Below are positions 36,989-46,892 of a stretch of 64,000 bases of DNA, in pieces. How positions within the stretch are numbered: position 1 is the first letter of the stretch; the number at the start of each line of letters is the position of its first letter. The stretch is from Leptothoe kymatousa TAU-MAC 1615 (GTDB taxonomy: Bacteria; Cyanobacteriota; Cyanobacteriia; Phormidesmidales; Phormidesmidaceae). The stretch is from the NCBI RefSeq assembly GCF_018739865.1, contig NZ_JADOER010000011.1, forward strand, positions 310,001 through 374,000. The letters run 5' to 3'. The notes under the pieces are model-generated. The model saw nothing but the letters and a program-made list of their open reading frames with translations, did no database searches and was not told where the DNA came from. A program made the position numbers and the translations under genes.

Positions 36989-39091
36989 TTAAACCTTCGC
37001 ATATTCACCAGTCAGCTTACTCAACTGCTTCACCAACAAGCTCAAAAACAAGCCCACGTCTGTGACCACTCCAATGGATTCCAGCGAGCCTCGGTCGCTC
37101 AGCTTTGTCACCACCGCCGGGTTAATATCCACACACACCATCTTCACGCCAGCGGGGGTCATGTTGCCCACACCGATGGAATGTAGCATGGTGGATAGCA
37201 TCAAAATCAGGTCCGCCCCTTCGATTAGGTGGGCATAGTCGGCCTGGGCCTGGAGCAGGTCCATTTGGGTATCGGGCAAGGGGCCATCGTCTCGAATGGA
37301 GCCTGCCAATGAGAAGGGCACGTTGTGTTTGACGCATTCGTACATGACACCGCTGGGTAAAATGCCCTGGTCTACGGCCTTGGCGATGCTGCCGCAGCGA
37401 CGAATGGCGTTGATGGCTTTGAGGTGGTGTCGATGGCCACCGTGGACGGAGACGCCACGCTTCATATCCATGCCGAGAGACGTTCCCATTAGGGCTTGTT
37501 CGATGTCGTGGACCGCGATCGCATTGCCCCCAAGCAGCCCGTGGACATACCCGTCTCGAATCAGCGTTTGTAGGTGTTCACTGCCCCCGGTGTGAATCAC
37601 CACCGGCCCTGCCGTCACCACCGCTTTGCCCCCCTGGTCACGAATGCGCCGTAGATCCCAGGCAATTTGTTCCACCACCAGTTCTACGCGACGCTCGCTG
37701 GAGACACCGGCCCCCATAAAGCTAAATTCTTCTGAGGACGGTTGCTTTAGGGTCGTTGCCGTACGCTGAGTGCGAATCCCAGCACTGCCGACCACCACCG
37801 ATTCCCCTACCCGTAAATCCCGCAGCAGTTTGCAGCGTGCCACCGGCCCATCAGACGTATGGGTAATTGCGATCGCGCCATCCATCCGCTGGCCATGTAC
37901 CCGAATCCACTGCCCTGCCACCAGCACATCCGTCGGGTAAATCGCCGTTACATAAAAATCATCGGGCGCCACCCCAGCCTGCACCACCGCCTCAAGATGA
38001 GCATTCGCCACGGTCTCGGAACTGACGACGGCCCCCAGATCCACCAGCTGGCCCATGATGTCCTCAATCACCTCCGTATCCGGCGCAGAGACTTTCACCT
38101 CAGCCATAGACGTATCCTGCCGCTGTTCGCCCAAATGGAAGTTCAGTACCTGAAAGCTACCGCCACCAGACACGATGGTATCCAACGCACGATTGACCAA
38201 CCCCGAATCTAATAAATGCCCTTCCAAATTAACCACACGACTTTGAACAGAAGACGCCTGGGGCGACGCCTGACGAGACTCCGTCAGCCGCAGGGTTAAA
38301 CACTTGGCCGCCCCACCCGCCTTCAAAAACTCAGTCAGGGGGGTGGTCATCACGATAAAGCCCCGAGCAGATAGGGCCTGGTGCAGGCTATCGCTGGCAC
38401 TATTCATCACAATGGTCTGGCCCACATTGACCGCATTGCAAGCAAAGTTCACCGCATCTACGTCATCCACCACAATGCGCTTTTCCGCCGGAATGCGACG
38501 CTCAATCAAATGGTTGGAATAGGTATCAAACGCAGGCGGATAATACAGCAAATCACCATTGGTGAGCGGACAAAAACAGGTATCCAGATGATAAAAACGA
38601 CGATCAATCAGGCGTAGCGACAGCACCTCCACATCCAGCCACTTGGCCAAATAGGGATGGGCATCTAACTCCGAGCGAAACCCATACCCGGCCCAAAGAC
38701 AGCCGCTGGCACGATCCAACAGCGCGTCCCCCGCCCCCTCAAACGGCAAACTCTTAGGCAGGGTGTGCACCGTATAGCCATTATCTTCAAACCATTTTTG
38801 AAAATGGGGCTCTTCCCCCTGGCGTTCGGGATGGAAAAAGCGACTAAGCACCACGGTTTTACCCAGCACCAACCCAGCGTTGGCGGTAAATACCATATCG
38901 GGCCATCCAGGCTGGGGCGCCACCAATTCAACCGTCGCCTGCTCCTTCAGAATATGGTGCAGACCTTGCCACTGGTCCTGGGCACGTTCTCGAGACGAAC
39001 GATGGATGTTGCCCTCCATCCAAGGATTAATGACGTAATCCACATCGTAGTGCTGCGGAGCACACATCAAAATTCGCACAGACTCTGTCAT
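36989..39091 (-). CDS. Bifunctional arginine-guanidine-removing / ornithine-proline cyclodeaminase-like enzyme (AgrE/ArgZ-like)
   Basis: N-terminal amidinotransferase-fold MTESVRILMCAPQHYDVDYVINPWMEGNIHRSS...GWPDMVFTANAGLV; C-terminal LOR/SDH-type region with ALMGTSLGMDMKRGVSVHGGHRHHLKAINAIRRCGSI. Confidence 0.9.
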   Translation of the reverse strand: MTESVRILMCAPQHYDVDYVINPWMEGNIHRSSRERAQDQWQGLHHILKEQATVELVAPQPGWPDMVFTANAGLVLGKTVVLSRFFHPERQGEEPHFQKWFEDNGYTVHTLPKSLPFEGAGDALLDRASGCLWAGYGFRSELDAHPYLAKWLDVEVLSLRLIDRRFYHLDTCFCPLTNGDLLYYPPAFDTYSNHLIERRIPAEKRIVVDDVDAVNFACNAVNVGQTIVMNSASDSLHQALSARGFIVMTTPLTEFLKAGGAAKCLTLRLTESRQASPQASSVQSRVVNLEGHLLDSGLVNRALDTIVSGGGSFQVLNFHLGEQRQDTSMAEVKVSAPDTEVIEDIMGQLVDLGAVVSSETVANAHLEAVVQAGVAPDDFYVTAIYPTDVLVAGQWIRVHGQRMDGAIAITHTSDGPVARCKLLRDLRVGESVVVGSAGIRTQRTATTLKQPSSEEFSFMGAGVSSERRVELVVEQIAWDLRRIRDQGGKAVVTAGPVVIHTGGSEHLQTLIRDGYVHGLLGGNAIAVHDIEQALMGTSLGMDMKRGVSVHGGHRHHLKAINAIRRCGSIAKAVDQGILPSGVMYECVKHNVPFSLAGSIRDDGPLPDTQMDLLQAQADYAHLIEGADLILMLSTMLHSIGVGNMTPAGVKMVCVDINPAVVTKLSDRGSLESIGVVTDVGLFLSLLVKQLSKLTGEYAKV

Positions 39092-39477
39092 GGTCAAATC
39101 CAATGAACCTAGGGGTGGTTGCAAAATAATCAGTAAATAAACGAGAGCTCAACACTCGCCAACCAATTATTAACGATCTAGGAACCACAACATTTTTTTG
39201 CCTGGAAGTGTATTTCCAGACTGCTAAAACAGGCTAAAAAGTCAAAATCTCCTGACCTGAGTTGTTTTAGGCATGCCAAAATGCAAAAGCCGCATACTGC
39301 ATGACGACAAAAATTTTGCAACTGACCAAAGGTCCATGCTTTGTTTTACAACGGCCCACAAACTGCAAAGCAATTTGCACAAACAAAACCAGACAACGCC
39401 AAAGTTGTTTTACGAATTTAATTTATGCAAAAACCGCATCAGCGATCGCAACAGAACAGAAAACACCCCAGCAAGCC

Positions 39478-39711
39478 CTATTCCCTATAGCTGGCCATGG
39501 GTTTATTAATATTCGCCTTACCCACATTGAACGAAATGGCAAAGGGGCTATCTGTTTTTAACGAGGCTTTTCTGATTTCTAAACCAATCACATGGCCATC
39601 TTCGTCATAGTCAAGCACCAATCCAGGGGAGATTTGGGTTGTTTCTTCAATCACAGCCGTGACAAGAGCAATCTGTAGGACGTCTTGTTCTGGATCGTAA
39701 ATGACTTTCAT
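39478..39711 (-). CDS. DUF2283-family small protein
   Basis: MKVIYDPEQDVLQIAL...SPGLVLDYDEDGHVIGLEIRKAS is the typical DUF2283 pattern. Confidence 0.82.
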   Translation of the reverse strand: MKVIYDPEQDVLQIALVTAVIEETTQISPGLVLDYDEDGHVIGLEIRKASLKTDSPFAISFNVGKANINKPMASYRE

Positions 39712-40143
39712 ACAAAGAATTCCTTGTTTCCAGGGACGGATGACTACTCAGGAATAACGACCATGCACTATTCCATAGTCCCGAGTTCTGCGCCCTAGAT
39801 TATAAACAGTTGAGCGCCCACTTGATGACGACGCAATAATTTCTGAAGGATTCGGGACCACATGACTCGTCTCAATCTCTAACAAAAACGCTGACCGATT
39901 GCGAACACACTAATGATCCCCCCAGCATCTGCATTATGCAGCAGACCAGCAGCCACATTAAAGCGAAAAAATTGACTGCTATGCCCCTTTACTCTGTTAA
40001 ACCAACCAACCCATACATCAGAAGATTCAATTGTGATGTATGGCTCAGCTTATCTAGTTTCACCACAGCGCATCTAACAGTGATATCCATCAACGTACCC
40101 AAGGTGTTGTCTAGCCCCACTCAGCCATGGATATCTTGTCAGA

Positions 40144-41004
40144 TTAATTCAATGCATTTTGCCCTGTCCGTGCATAGTGGATTCTCAGCTTTAACCCCAG
40201 GGTCACTTGCTTCATAACCCAATAGAGCACCGTCAGTAACACAAACGAAAAGAAAATAACCGCCACTGGTCGCTTGGACGTCAGGGTGTTCAATGTGGTT
40301 GCCAGCACACTGGTTGGATCAACAACAATATCCCAGCTATTTAGTCGAATAAACCGCCCCAGATATACACCAAAGGCACACAAAGCATGGATACTAATCT
40401 CCACCGGCCAAGTCAGTGCCTGCAATCCCTTCTGTTGCAGATAGAAATTTACATTTAAAAGAGAAACCACATAGGCCTCAAAGCCAACAATAATGGCCGC
40501 CATATGCAGCGGAATAAAAATAAAAGCAACCACCCAAATTTTGATCGTGCCAGCACTCGTGCCGCGAATCAGGTGCAAAATATCGGTTAAAACATAGGGG
40601 GCATTGGGCAAAAATGCGATGAAAGTAACCAGGCCGATCCACCACAGCCAAAGCTTCCGCGTGTGGGACTGTTTAAATAACCAAACACTGACCCCCAGGG
40701 CAATAACCATTACCCCGGCTAACCAAAGCAACTGGAGCAGCGTGCTAGGGTCAGCCGTCTGAATACCACGCACTACACCAAATGCAAACCGCTTGAGCCT
40801 GGGCAACCTGGACTCTAGGCCAACGATACCGATCAGCGCCGTACCAAAACAGGCGAGGGCAAACCAAAACGGCGGCATGGCCTTGCGGCGAAACAGCCGA
40901 AAGCTTAGCAGCATCGGGATAAAGGCTAGAAAAAGGTTCCACCAAATCCAACCGCTGTAAAAATTATTAATACCTTGATAAATATCAACGATGATCCATC
41001 GCAT
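40144..41004 (-). CDS. DUF1361-family multi-pass membrane protein
   Basis: LWLWWIGLVTFIAFLPNAPYVLTDILHLI...VYLGRFIRLNSWDIVVDP; similar to 1419..2078. Confidence 0.85.
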   Translation of the reverse strand: MRWIIVDIYQGINNFYSGWIWWNLFLAFIPMLLSFRLFRRKAMPPFWFALACFGTALIGIVGLESRLPRLKRFAFGVVRGIQTADPSTLLQLLWLAGVMVIALGVSVWLFKQSHTRKLWLWWIGLVTFIAFLPNAPYVLTDILHLIRGTSAGTIKIWVVAFIFIPLHMAAIIVGFEAYVVSLLNVNFYLQQKGLQALTWPVEISIHALCAFGVYLGRFIRLNSWDIVVDPTSVLATTLNTLTSKRPVAVIFFSFVLLTVLYWVMKQVTLGLKLRIHYARTGQNALN

Positions 41005-41143
41005 AGATTGATTAACCCTAGATATATCGAAACATTACAGTTCTACTCATTTCTCAGGGTTAATTTCAATATGGGTTGGCGCCAGCGGCCTATGTTCGTT
41101 TGCCACGTTCCCAATTCTGCACCCCAAATTCAGCCCTTGCCTA

Positions 41144-41635
41144 CTATGGATTTTCTTCCTCACAGGCACCTATACTCACCCAGCTGGTGGAACCATCCTG
41201 CCAAATCTCTTTTTTCCAAATCGGGGCATTGTGCTTCAGTGTATCGATGGCATATTTGCAGGCGGCAAATGCCTCTGACCGATGGGGACAGCCCACAGCA
41301 ACAAGCACACTAATCTCTCCTACGGTGAGTTTGCCAGTGCGATGGTGAATGACCACATGGGTGATGTCGGGCCACTGCTGGCGCATCTCTGCCGAAATTT
41401 GTTTAAATACGGCCGCGGCCATGGGCTCATAGGCTTGATACTCTAGGGCAACAACGGCTTTACCCTCAGTGTTGTCGCGCACCATACCACTCATAACAAC
41501 AATGGCCCCATTGGCGCCATCATCCGCGGCACGATACACATCGTCTATGGACAATGGCGCAAAGGTAATGGCAAAACTATCAGCATCATTGGACTGGGTT
41601 TGTACATTAAGGTTAAACGGAAGGCCAATGGTCAT
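41144..41635 (-). CDS. moaE: Molybdopterin synthase catalytic subunit
   Basis: GAIVVMSGMVRDNTEGKAVVALEYQAYEPMA...VVIHHRTGKLTVGEISVLVAVGCPHRSEAFAACKYAIDTLKHNAPIWKKEIW. Confidence 0.93.
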   Translation of the reverse strand: MTIGLPFNLNVQTQSNDADSFAITFAPLSIDDVYRAADDGANGAIVVMSGMVRDNTEGKAVVALEYQAYEPMAAAVFKQISAEMRQQWPDITHVVIHHRTGKLTVGEISVLVAVGCPHRSEAFAACKYAIDTLKHNAPIWKKEIWQDGSTSWVSIGACEEENP

Positions 41636-41841
41636 AGGTATGATAGGTGGAGGGTAAATGCGGCAAATACGCTTTGCCCAGGCAGATCGTCCCTAGCCAT
41701 TTTAGGGTGTCTATTAGACATTGCAAACCATGTAAATAGTGTCAGATTCTAGATTTTGTGAGGGAAAATTGATCATAGACTCTGCTAGCGGTTGCCATCT
41801 AACTAGGCACAGAGCTTTGAAACCATCGGAGTGTAAGCATT

Positions 41842-42105
41842 ATGCAATCTGGAATTTTCGCCATCGCCAATATCGGAAAATATCGCCTATACGTTGGCGA
41901 AAGCCATCAGCTTAAGGAGCGATGGGCCAAAATGCTATATATGTTCGACCAAGGAAAATTCCCATCCAAACGGTTACAAGCCGCATGGCAAGAATCTGGA
42001 GAGGAGCGAAAGTTCACATTTCACACGGCTGCAGAAATTTCTGAAGATACTCAACTATTTGGCTATCGTCAGTTTTTGAAAGATACGGACACCCAAGATA
42101 GCTAA
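41842..42105 (+). CDS. Small GIY-YIG-like protein (87 aa)
   Basis: GIFAIANIGKYRLYVGESHQLKERWAKML resembles the GIY-YIG N-terminal motif (GI-x-I...YVGxS...R); very short. Confidence 0.5.
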   Translation: MQSGIFAIANIGKYRLYVGESHQLKERWAKMLYMFDQGKFPSKRLQAAWQESGEERKFTFHTAAEISEDTQLFGYRQFLKDTDTQDS

Positions 42106-42748
42106 TCTCTTTATGTGGCGAACGGCTGCCACCCCCTTACCTTTGTTCTGCCGTAGGTTACGCTAGGGCTAACGTAATTTAATGAAACTGTCTCTGGTGT
42201 TGGGCTGCACTTCGTTCCACCTAACCTACATCAGGATTTTTTGTCAGCCGGTCAGTCAGGCTGAGCACTGCAAACTTGAGGGCAATTGCGACACATGTGA
42301 TATCTCTCACGTTCTGGATATTGCCCGACCGAAAGCAACAACAACCCCCTTTATCTTTCTAACGTCATTACCCTAGCCAGGGTGACCAAAAACGATTTCA
42401 GATATCACACTGCCTCTAACCTGCTAAAACAGCGAACATATTGTTACACTCTGTGGATTGAATGTACGCCGAATTACCTGCACAGAAGTCTCTTTAGAGC
42501 CTTTTTTTACGACATTCTTACTCAGCTTAGTTTCTTATTTTTGTCAGCTATCTGGCCTGATAACAATACCTTATCGATTTATTTTGATGGGTCCATTCTC
42601 CCCTCAAGGCAAGGGTTTACGCATTTTAAAGAGCTGAAAATTCAGAAAAATATGTATCCGGGACGCTATGTCAGAACAACTTCTATACCTTAAATTTAAG
42701 TAGACTCACGTAAGTCGTCTACCATTACTGTCTCTCTACGGAACTCCC

Positions 42749-45700
42749 ATGGTTCTAACGCAGCGCAGACTCAGTTCTCTTTCCCAACGTTCCATCGTTG
42801 TTAGCCTGGCATTAGTGCTGGCTTTGAGCGCATTTCCGCAGCCAGCTACGGCGATGTCCCTGGCGATGGTGCCGGTGGCCCAAACATCAGGGGCCACCGG
42901 TCAGGTTGGCAACACTGTTGTCAACAATAAAAATGTCGCGAATCTTGTTACGCAAGGGCAAGGTCTAACGATTGACGGCAGCCAATTGATGCAACCCATC
43001 AATCAGGCGCTGAAGGAAAGTTTTGAGCAAGAATATCCAGGCACAGATGTGACCCTGCGAACCAATGGGACTGAACCGGCCCTGGATGCGCTGTTAAATA
43101 ACGATATTGACCTGGCAGCCATTGGCCGATCGCTGTCTGCCACCGAGAAGGCAAAAGGGCTGGTGGAGATTCCCGTTAGTCAGGATGCGATCTCAATCAT
43201 CATAGGCCGCAACAACCGATTTACCGGGCACCTCACCCTGGAACAATTTGCCCAGATCTTCCGGGGAGAGATCACAGATTGGTCAGAGGTGGGCGGCACA
43301 CCCGGCCCCATTCGCTTTATTGATCGGCCCCTGGCCAGTGATACCCGCGCTGTGCTTGGCACCTACGGTATTTTAGGAACCGCGGAACGAGCCCAGGGTG
43401 AGCGGGTGGTCCAGCTAAAAACCGACAATACGGCAGAGGTGATTCGCCAGCTGGACGATGATGGCATTAGCTATGCGATCGCAAGCCAAATCAAAGGCCA
43501 GCGTCGGGTCAAGCCCGTCAAAATGGCGATCCTACAGGACACGCTGCCCGGCGAACAGGCCTACCCCTACGCCCAGATTCGGGGCTATGCCTACAAAAAA
43601 AATAATGCCAAAGCCGTTCTTCCCTTCGTTAATTGGGTAACCGGCGCATCAGGCAAAGCGGCCATTGGCGCCGGTAAAACCGCCGAAGCCGCAGCCATTG
43701 CCACCGCCCTCAATCCACCCATGCTGGCGACAGATGCCGCCACATCCGGGGGCAACATAGGCTTTATCCCTTGGTTATTGGGGCTACTTCCCCTCCCCTT
43801 CCTATTCCTGCTTTGGGGGCAGCGGCGCTCAGCGGCAGAATCAACGTCCCCCAAAGAAAGCCCATTCGCAGAGATCAAACGCCCCGAAACAAAACCAGCG
43901 GCCGCTAACGTCGAAGCTAAACCCGCTGCCCCGACAGCTCCCAAGCCCATCGCCGCCAAGCCCGTCGCCCCCAAGCCCATCGCGCCACCGCCACCGGCTA
44001 AACCCGCTGCGCCCAAGCCGGCGGTAGCTGCGCCGCCGCTGGCTTCGGCACCCAAACCAGCAGCCCCCATCAAGCCACAGACCGTTCCCACACCGCCCAT
44101 CAAGCCAGCGGCGGCTCCAATGCCAGTCGCACCAAGGCCCACATCGCCGCCCACGGTGGCCAAACCCATCAACACAACACCGGGTACCACCCTATCGATT
44201 GTGCCTTTTGAAAAAACAGCCGGCTGGAACAATGCCGAGCAGGTCGCTCACAAAGGGTTCGAATATTTAAAGTCGGAACAAGCTGACAAAGCCGAAGCTT
44301 ACTTCCAACGGGCCCTAGAACTCTCCCCCAGAAATCTCCTAGGTCTCCTGGGGTTGGGTAGCGTATTTTTAACCCTAAAACAGGGAGAAAATGCCCTAGC
44401 CCAGTTCAACCAGGCCACTGAGATTGATCCAGGTAATATCGATGGGTGGATTGGCAAAGGCAAGGCTCTAACCTCGTTGGGACAAGCCGACGCTGCCCTA
44501 GGAGATTTTGACCGGGCACTGCAGCTAAATAAAACCTCCATCGATGCCCTAAAAGCTAAAGGCGATGCCTGTTTAGCCCTAGGTCAACTCGATGAAGCCA
44601 ATGGTTGGTACGGCGAGGCCAATGCGCTGCTCAGCGGCACCCCCATCCCCACATGGAAGCCTGGTTCGAGTGCTCAAACCGTGATGGTGACATCTCCCAC
44701 TAAGGCGCCCGTAGCGCCCGCAGCGCCCACAGCACCCGCAGCAACACACTCCACAGAGAACGCAGGCGTCGCCCAAACGGCTGGCAGTGCAGAACCTAAG
44801 GCCGTTTCGGCTGCCCCCAGCGACGACGCAGGCCACCTCGCAACTATTCGACAATTGGTCAATTGGAATGATCCAGAGGCCATCTGTCAGAAGGGACTGT
44901 ATTACCAAAGCTTAGGGCGCTCCAAGGAAGCAGAATACTGCTTTCGACGGGTATTGGAACTCTCTGGGCACAACGTGACTGCCATGATCGGGTTGGGGCA
45001 AATCGTCCTAGATGCGGGGCAGGCTGACCATGCACTGACGCTGTTTAACCAGGCCGTTGAGCTAGCCCCCAACTCACCTAAAGCCTGGATTGGCCAAGGA
45101 GATGCCCTGATGGCCCTAGGTCGCGGCGATGCAGCCAAACAAAGCTACGCTCGGGCCTGGGGAATCACCCCGGAGACGGCTAATGCTAAACTTTCTCCGA
45201 AAACTGTCATTTCCCCCACGGCGGTCATTTCCCCCACCACTCTAAGGTCTCCCGCAGCGATCGTTTCCCAACCGGTGAGTCAACCATTGGTGAGCCAGAC
45301 AGTGGTGGCGCCACCAGAGAAAACGCCCGCCCCCCCATTGCCTGTGGCACCCCCCGCTCCGGCGTCCTATGTGGCACCATCAACGCCACAGCTACTGGAT
45401 ATGGTGATTTTGGTGGATAGCCAAGCGCCCAATATGGATATCACCGCCATGGAACGGGTGATGGGCGATGTACTCTCAGCCACTCATCGCCCGACCGATA
45501 CGCGCGTCACCTGGCTAGGCACCCATGGCACTATGGCAGGGACTCCCGTTCACCAAAGTGTCCCTGACTATCTGGGTAGCCTGGGCAAAGTTTCCGACAC
45601 TCCAGACGGTGTAATCTCTTCGGCTGAGGCCATGGCAACGATCGCCCAACACTTCGACTGGCGTCCCGGAGCGGCCCAATCTCTCTTGTTTGTTGGGGCC

Positions 45701-46321
45701 CAAGGTCTTCATAACGACAACAACGAAAAAACCGCCGTTCAATCCGTTGTTCAAGCGGCTAATGGCACAGGCACCATTGTTAGCACTTACCTGTATAAGC
45801 CCGCCGATGAGGCAGATAGGGGTGCGATCGCAGCCCATAAAGAACTGGCCATGGCAACGGGGGGGTTGGCCTTTGTCAACGACGGCAATACCCCCATGGG
45901 CGACGTCCTAGGGCAAACCATAGAAAAGACTTGTCGAGAATGTGTCTATCGCAGGCTAACCATTCGCAGCCATAGCGACTGCCTTAGCCTAGATCCAGCT
46001 CGACTCCAATCATTCAACAGTGCTAGGTCCCTCAGCCCAGGTAAATACATTATTCGCATCAATTCAGGCACCTTTAGCTATTGGCCAGATGCCCCCACCT
46101 TCGAACCCGAACCCTGGGTCATGCTGTGGATTAACGGAGGTCGGTTTATCAACCAGGACACCAATGTGGCCGTGGGAACAACATGGCTCACCCTCAATGG
46201 CTATAACGACGTGCTCAAACTAGAAGTGTTAGCAGACACGCACCTCTGCGCCTTGTTTTTAGATACCTACAAAGACGATAACGTGGGCCAGATTACCCTG
46301 TCCATCGTAGAGGCCGGCTAG
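42749..46321 (+). CDS. Membrane-anchored multidomain protein: PBP-like domain, TM, Pro/Ala linker, TPR repeats, vWA-like domain, shared C-terminal domain
   Basis: Signal peptide; PBP-like FEQEYPGTDVTLRTNGTEPALDALLNNDIDLAAIGRSLSATEKAKGLVEIPVSQDAISIIIGRNN...LTLEQFAQIFRGEITDWSEVGG; TM FIPWLLGLLPLPFLFLLWG; TPR-like repeats; LLDMVILVDSQAPNMD vWA-like; C-terminal PEPWVMLWINGGRFINQDTNVAVGTTWLTLNGY. Confidence 0.83.
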   Translation: MVLTQRRLSSLSQRSIVVSLALVLALSAFPQPATAMSLAMVPVAQTSGATGQVGNTVVNNKNVANLVTQGQGLTIDGSQLMQPINQALKESFEQEYPGTDVTLRTNGTEPALDALLNNDIDLAAIGRSLSATEKAKGLVEIPVSQDAISIIIGRNNRFTGHLTLEQFAQIFRGEITDWSEVGGTPGPIRFIDRPLASDTRAVLGTYGILGTAERAQGERVVQLKTDNTAEVIRQLDDDGISYAIASQIKGQRRVKPVKMAILQDTLPGEQAYPYAQIRGYAYKKNNAKAVLPFVNWVTGASGKAAIGAGKTAEAAAIATALNPPMLATDAATSGGNIGFIPWLLGLLPLPFLFLLWGQRRSAAESTSPKESPFAEIKRPETKPAAANVEAKPAAPTAPKPIAAKPVAPKPIAPPPPAKPAAPKPAVAAPPLASAPKPAAPIKPQTVPTPPIKPAAAPMPVAPRPTSPPTVAKPINTTPGTTLSIVPFEKTAGWNNAEQVAHKGFEYLKSEQADKAEAYFQRALELSPRNLLGLLGLGSVFLTLKQGENALAQFNQATEIDPGNIDGWIGKGKALTSLGQADAALGDFDRALQLNKTSIDALKAKGDACLALGQLDEANGWYGEANALLSGTPIPTWKPGSSAQTVMVTSPTKAPVAPAAPTAPAATHSTENAGVAQTAGSAEPKAVSAAPSDDAGHLATIRQLVNWNDPEAICQKGLYYQSLGRSKEAEYCFRRVLELSGHNVTAMIGLGQIVLDAGQADHALTLFNQAVELAPNSPKAWIGQGDALMALGRGDAAKQSYARAWGITPETANAKLSPKTVISPTAVISPTTLRSPAAIVSQPVSQPLVSQTVVAPPEKTPAPPLPVAPPAPASYVAPSTPQLLDMVILVDSQAPNMDITAMERVMGDVLSATHRPTDTRVTWLGTHGTMAGTPVHQSVPDYLGSLGKVSDTPDGVISSAEAMATIAQHFDWRPGAAQSLLFVGAQGLHNDNNEKTAVQSVVQAANGTGTIVSTYLYKPADEADRGAIAAHKELAMATGGLAFVNDGNTPMGDVLGQTIEKTCRECVYRRLTIRSHSDCLSLDPARLQSFNSARSLSPGKYIIRINSGTFSYWPDAPTFEPEPWVMLWINGGRFINQDTNVAVGTTWLTLNGYNDVLKLEVLADTHLCALFLDTYKDDNVGQITLSIVEAG

Positions 46322-46441
46322 GGGCTCTCGATAGCCTTTGCCCCAGACATATTCAGAGCCGATTGCCCCATAAAAAACAACGACTCTGAACAGACACAAT
46401 GATTTGAACAACTTGTAATTGAAATAGAAGGAAGACTCAAA

Positions 46442-46822
46442 ATGCGCGTAGTTGTTGATAGTCAAGAGCATTGCTACGAACTGGACCAAGAGTATTTAAA
46501 TCAGCTCCAATCCACGGCCAATTCAACCCAACTAGAGCCAGGCACCTACGTTATTCGCATCGAGCGTGGAGCCTTTAGCTATGGTCCCGAGCAACAACAG
46601 GTTACCCCCGAGCCCTGGGTCATGCTTTGGATCTATGGCGGTACGTTTGTAAACCGAAAAACCAACGTCAAGGTGGGCGCCACCTGGAGCAGCCTCAATG
46701 GCTATGACGACACCTTGACCTTGGATGTCCTAGAAAAAACAACGGTATGTGGAGTCTTTTTTGACACTTACAAAAAAGACTATTCAGGCGACATCACCCT
46801 GTCGATTTTAAAAGACAGATAA
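46442..46822 (+). CDS. Stand-alone version of the shared C-terminal domain (126 aa)
   Basis: MRVVVDSQEHCYELDQEYL...PGTYVIRIERGAFSYGPEQQQVTPEPWVMLWIYGGTFVNRKTNVKVGATWSSLNGYDDTLTLDVLEKTTVCGVFFDTYKKDYSGDITLSILKDR; aligns to the C-termini of both flanking genes. Confidence 0.87.
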   Translation: MRVVVDSQEHCYELDQEYLNQLQSTANSTQLEPGTYVIRIERGAFSYGPEQQQVTPEPWVMLWIYGGTFVNRKTNVKVGATWSSLNGYDDTLTLDVLEKTTVCGVFFDTYKKDYSGDITLSILKDR

Positions 46823-46892
46823 CCTTCAGGCCTCTAACGTCTTCAGCATTCACGTTTCAGCCTCGGCCCAACCACTGCATATCTAATCCCTT

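Noticed and set aside
42382-42693. 103-aa plus-strand ORF upstream of the three-gene locus
   Set aside because: Composition not convincing, no recognisable motif or strong ribosome-binding site; left as possible leader DNA.
42689-42700. CTTAAATTTAAG palindrome before 42749 as a Pho box or operator
   Set aside because: Not a tandem CTTAACCT-type Pho box; a single AT-rich 12-bp palindrome is too weak to claim.
43591-44232. 213-aa minus-strand ORF
   Set aside because: Antisense to the Pro/Ala-rich linker of 42749..46321; Gly/Ala composition is a shadow of that bias.
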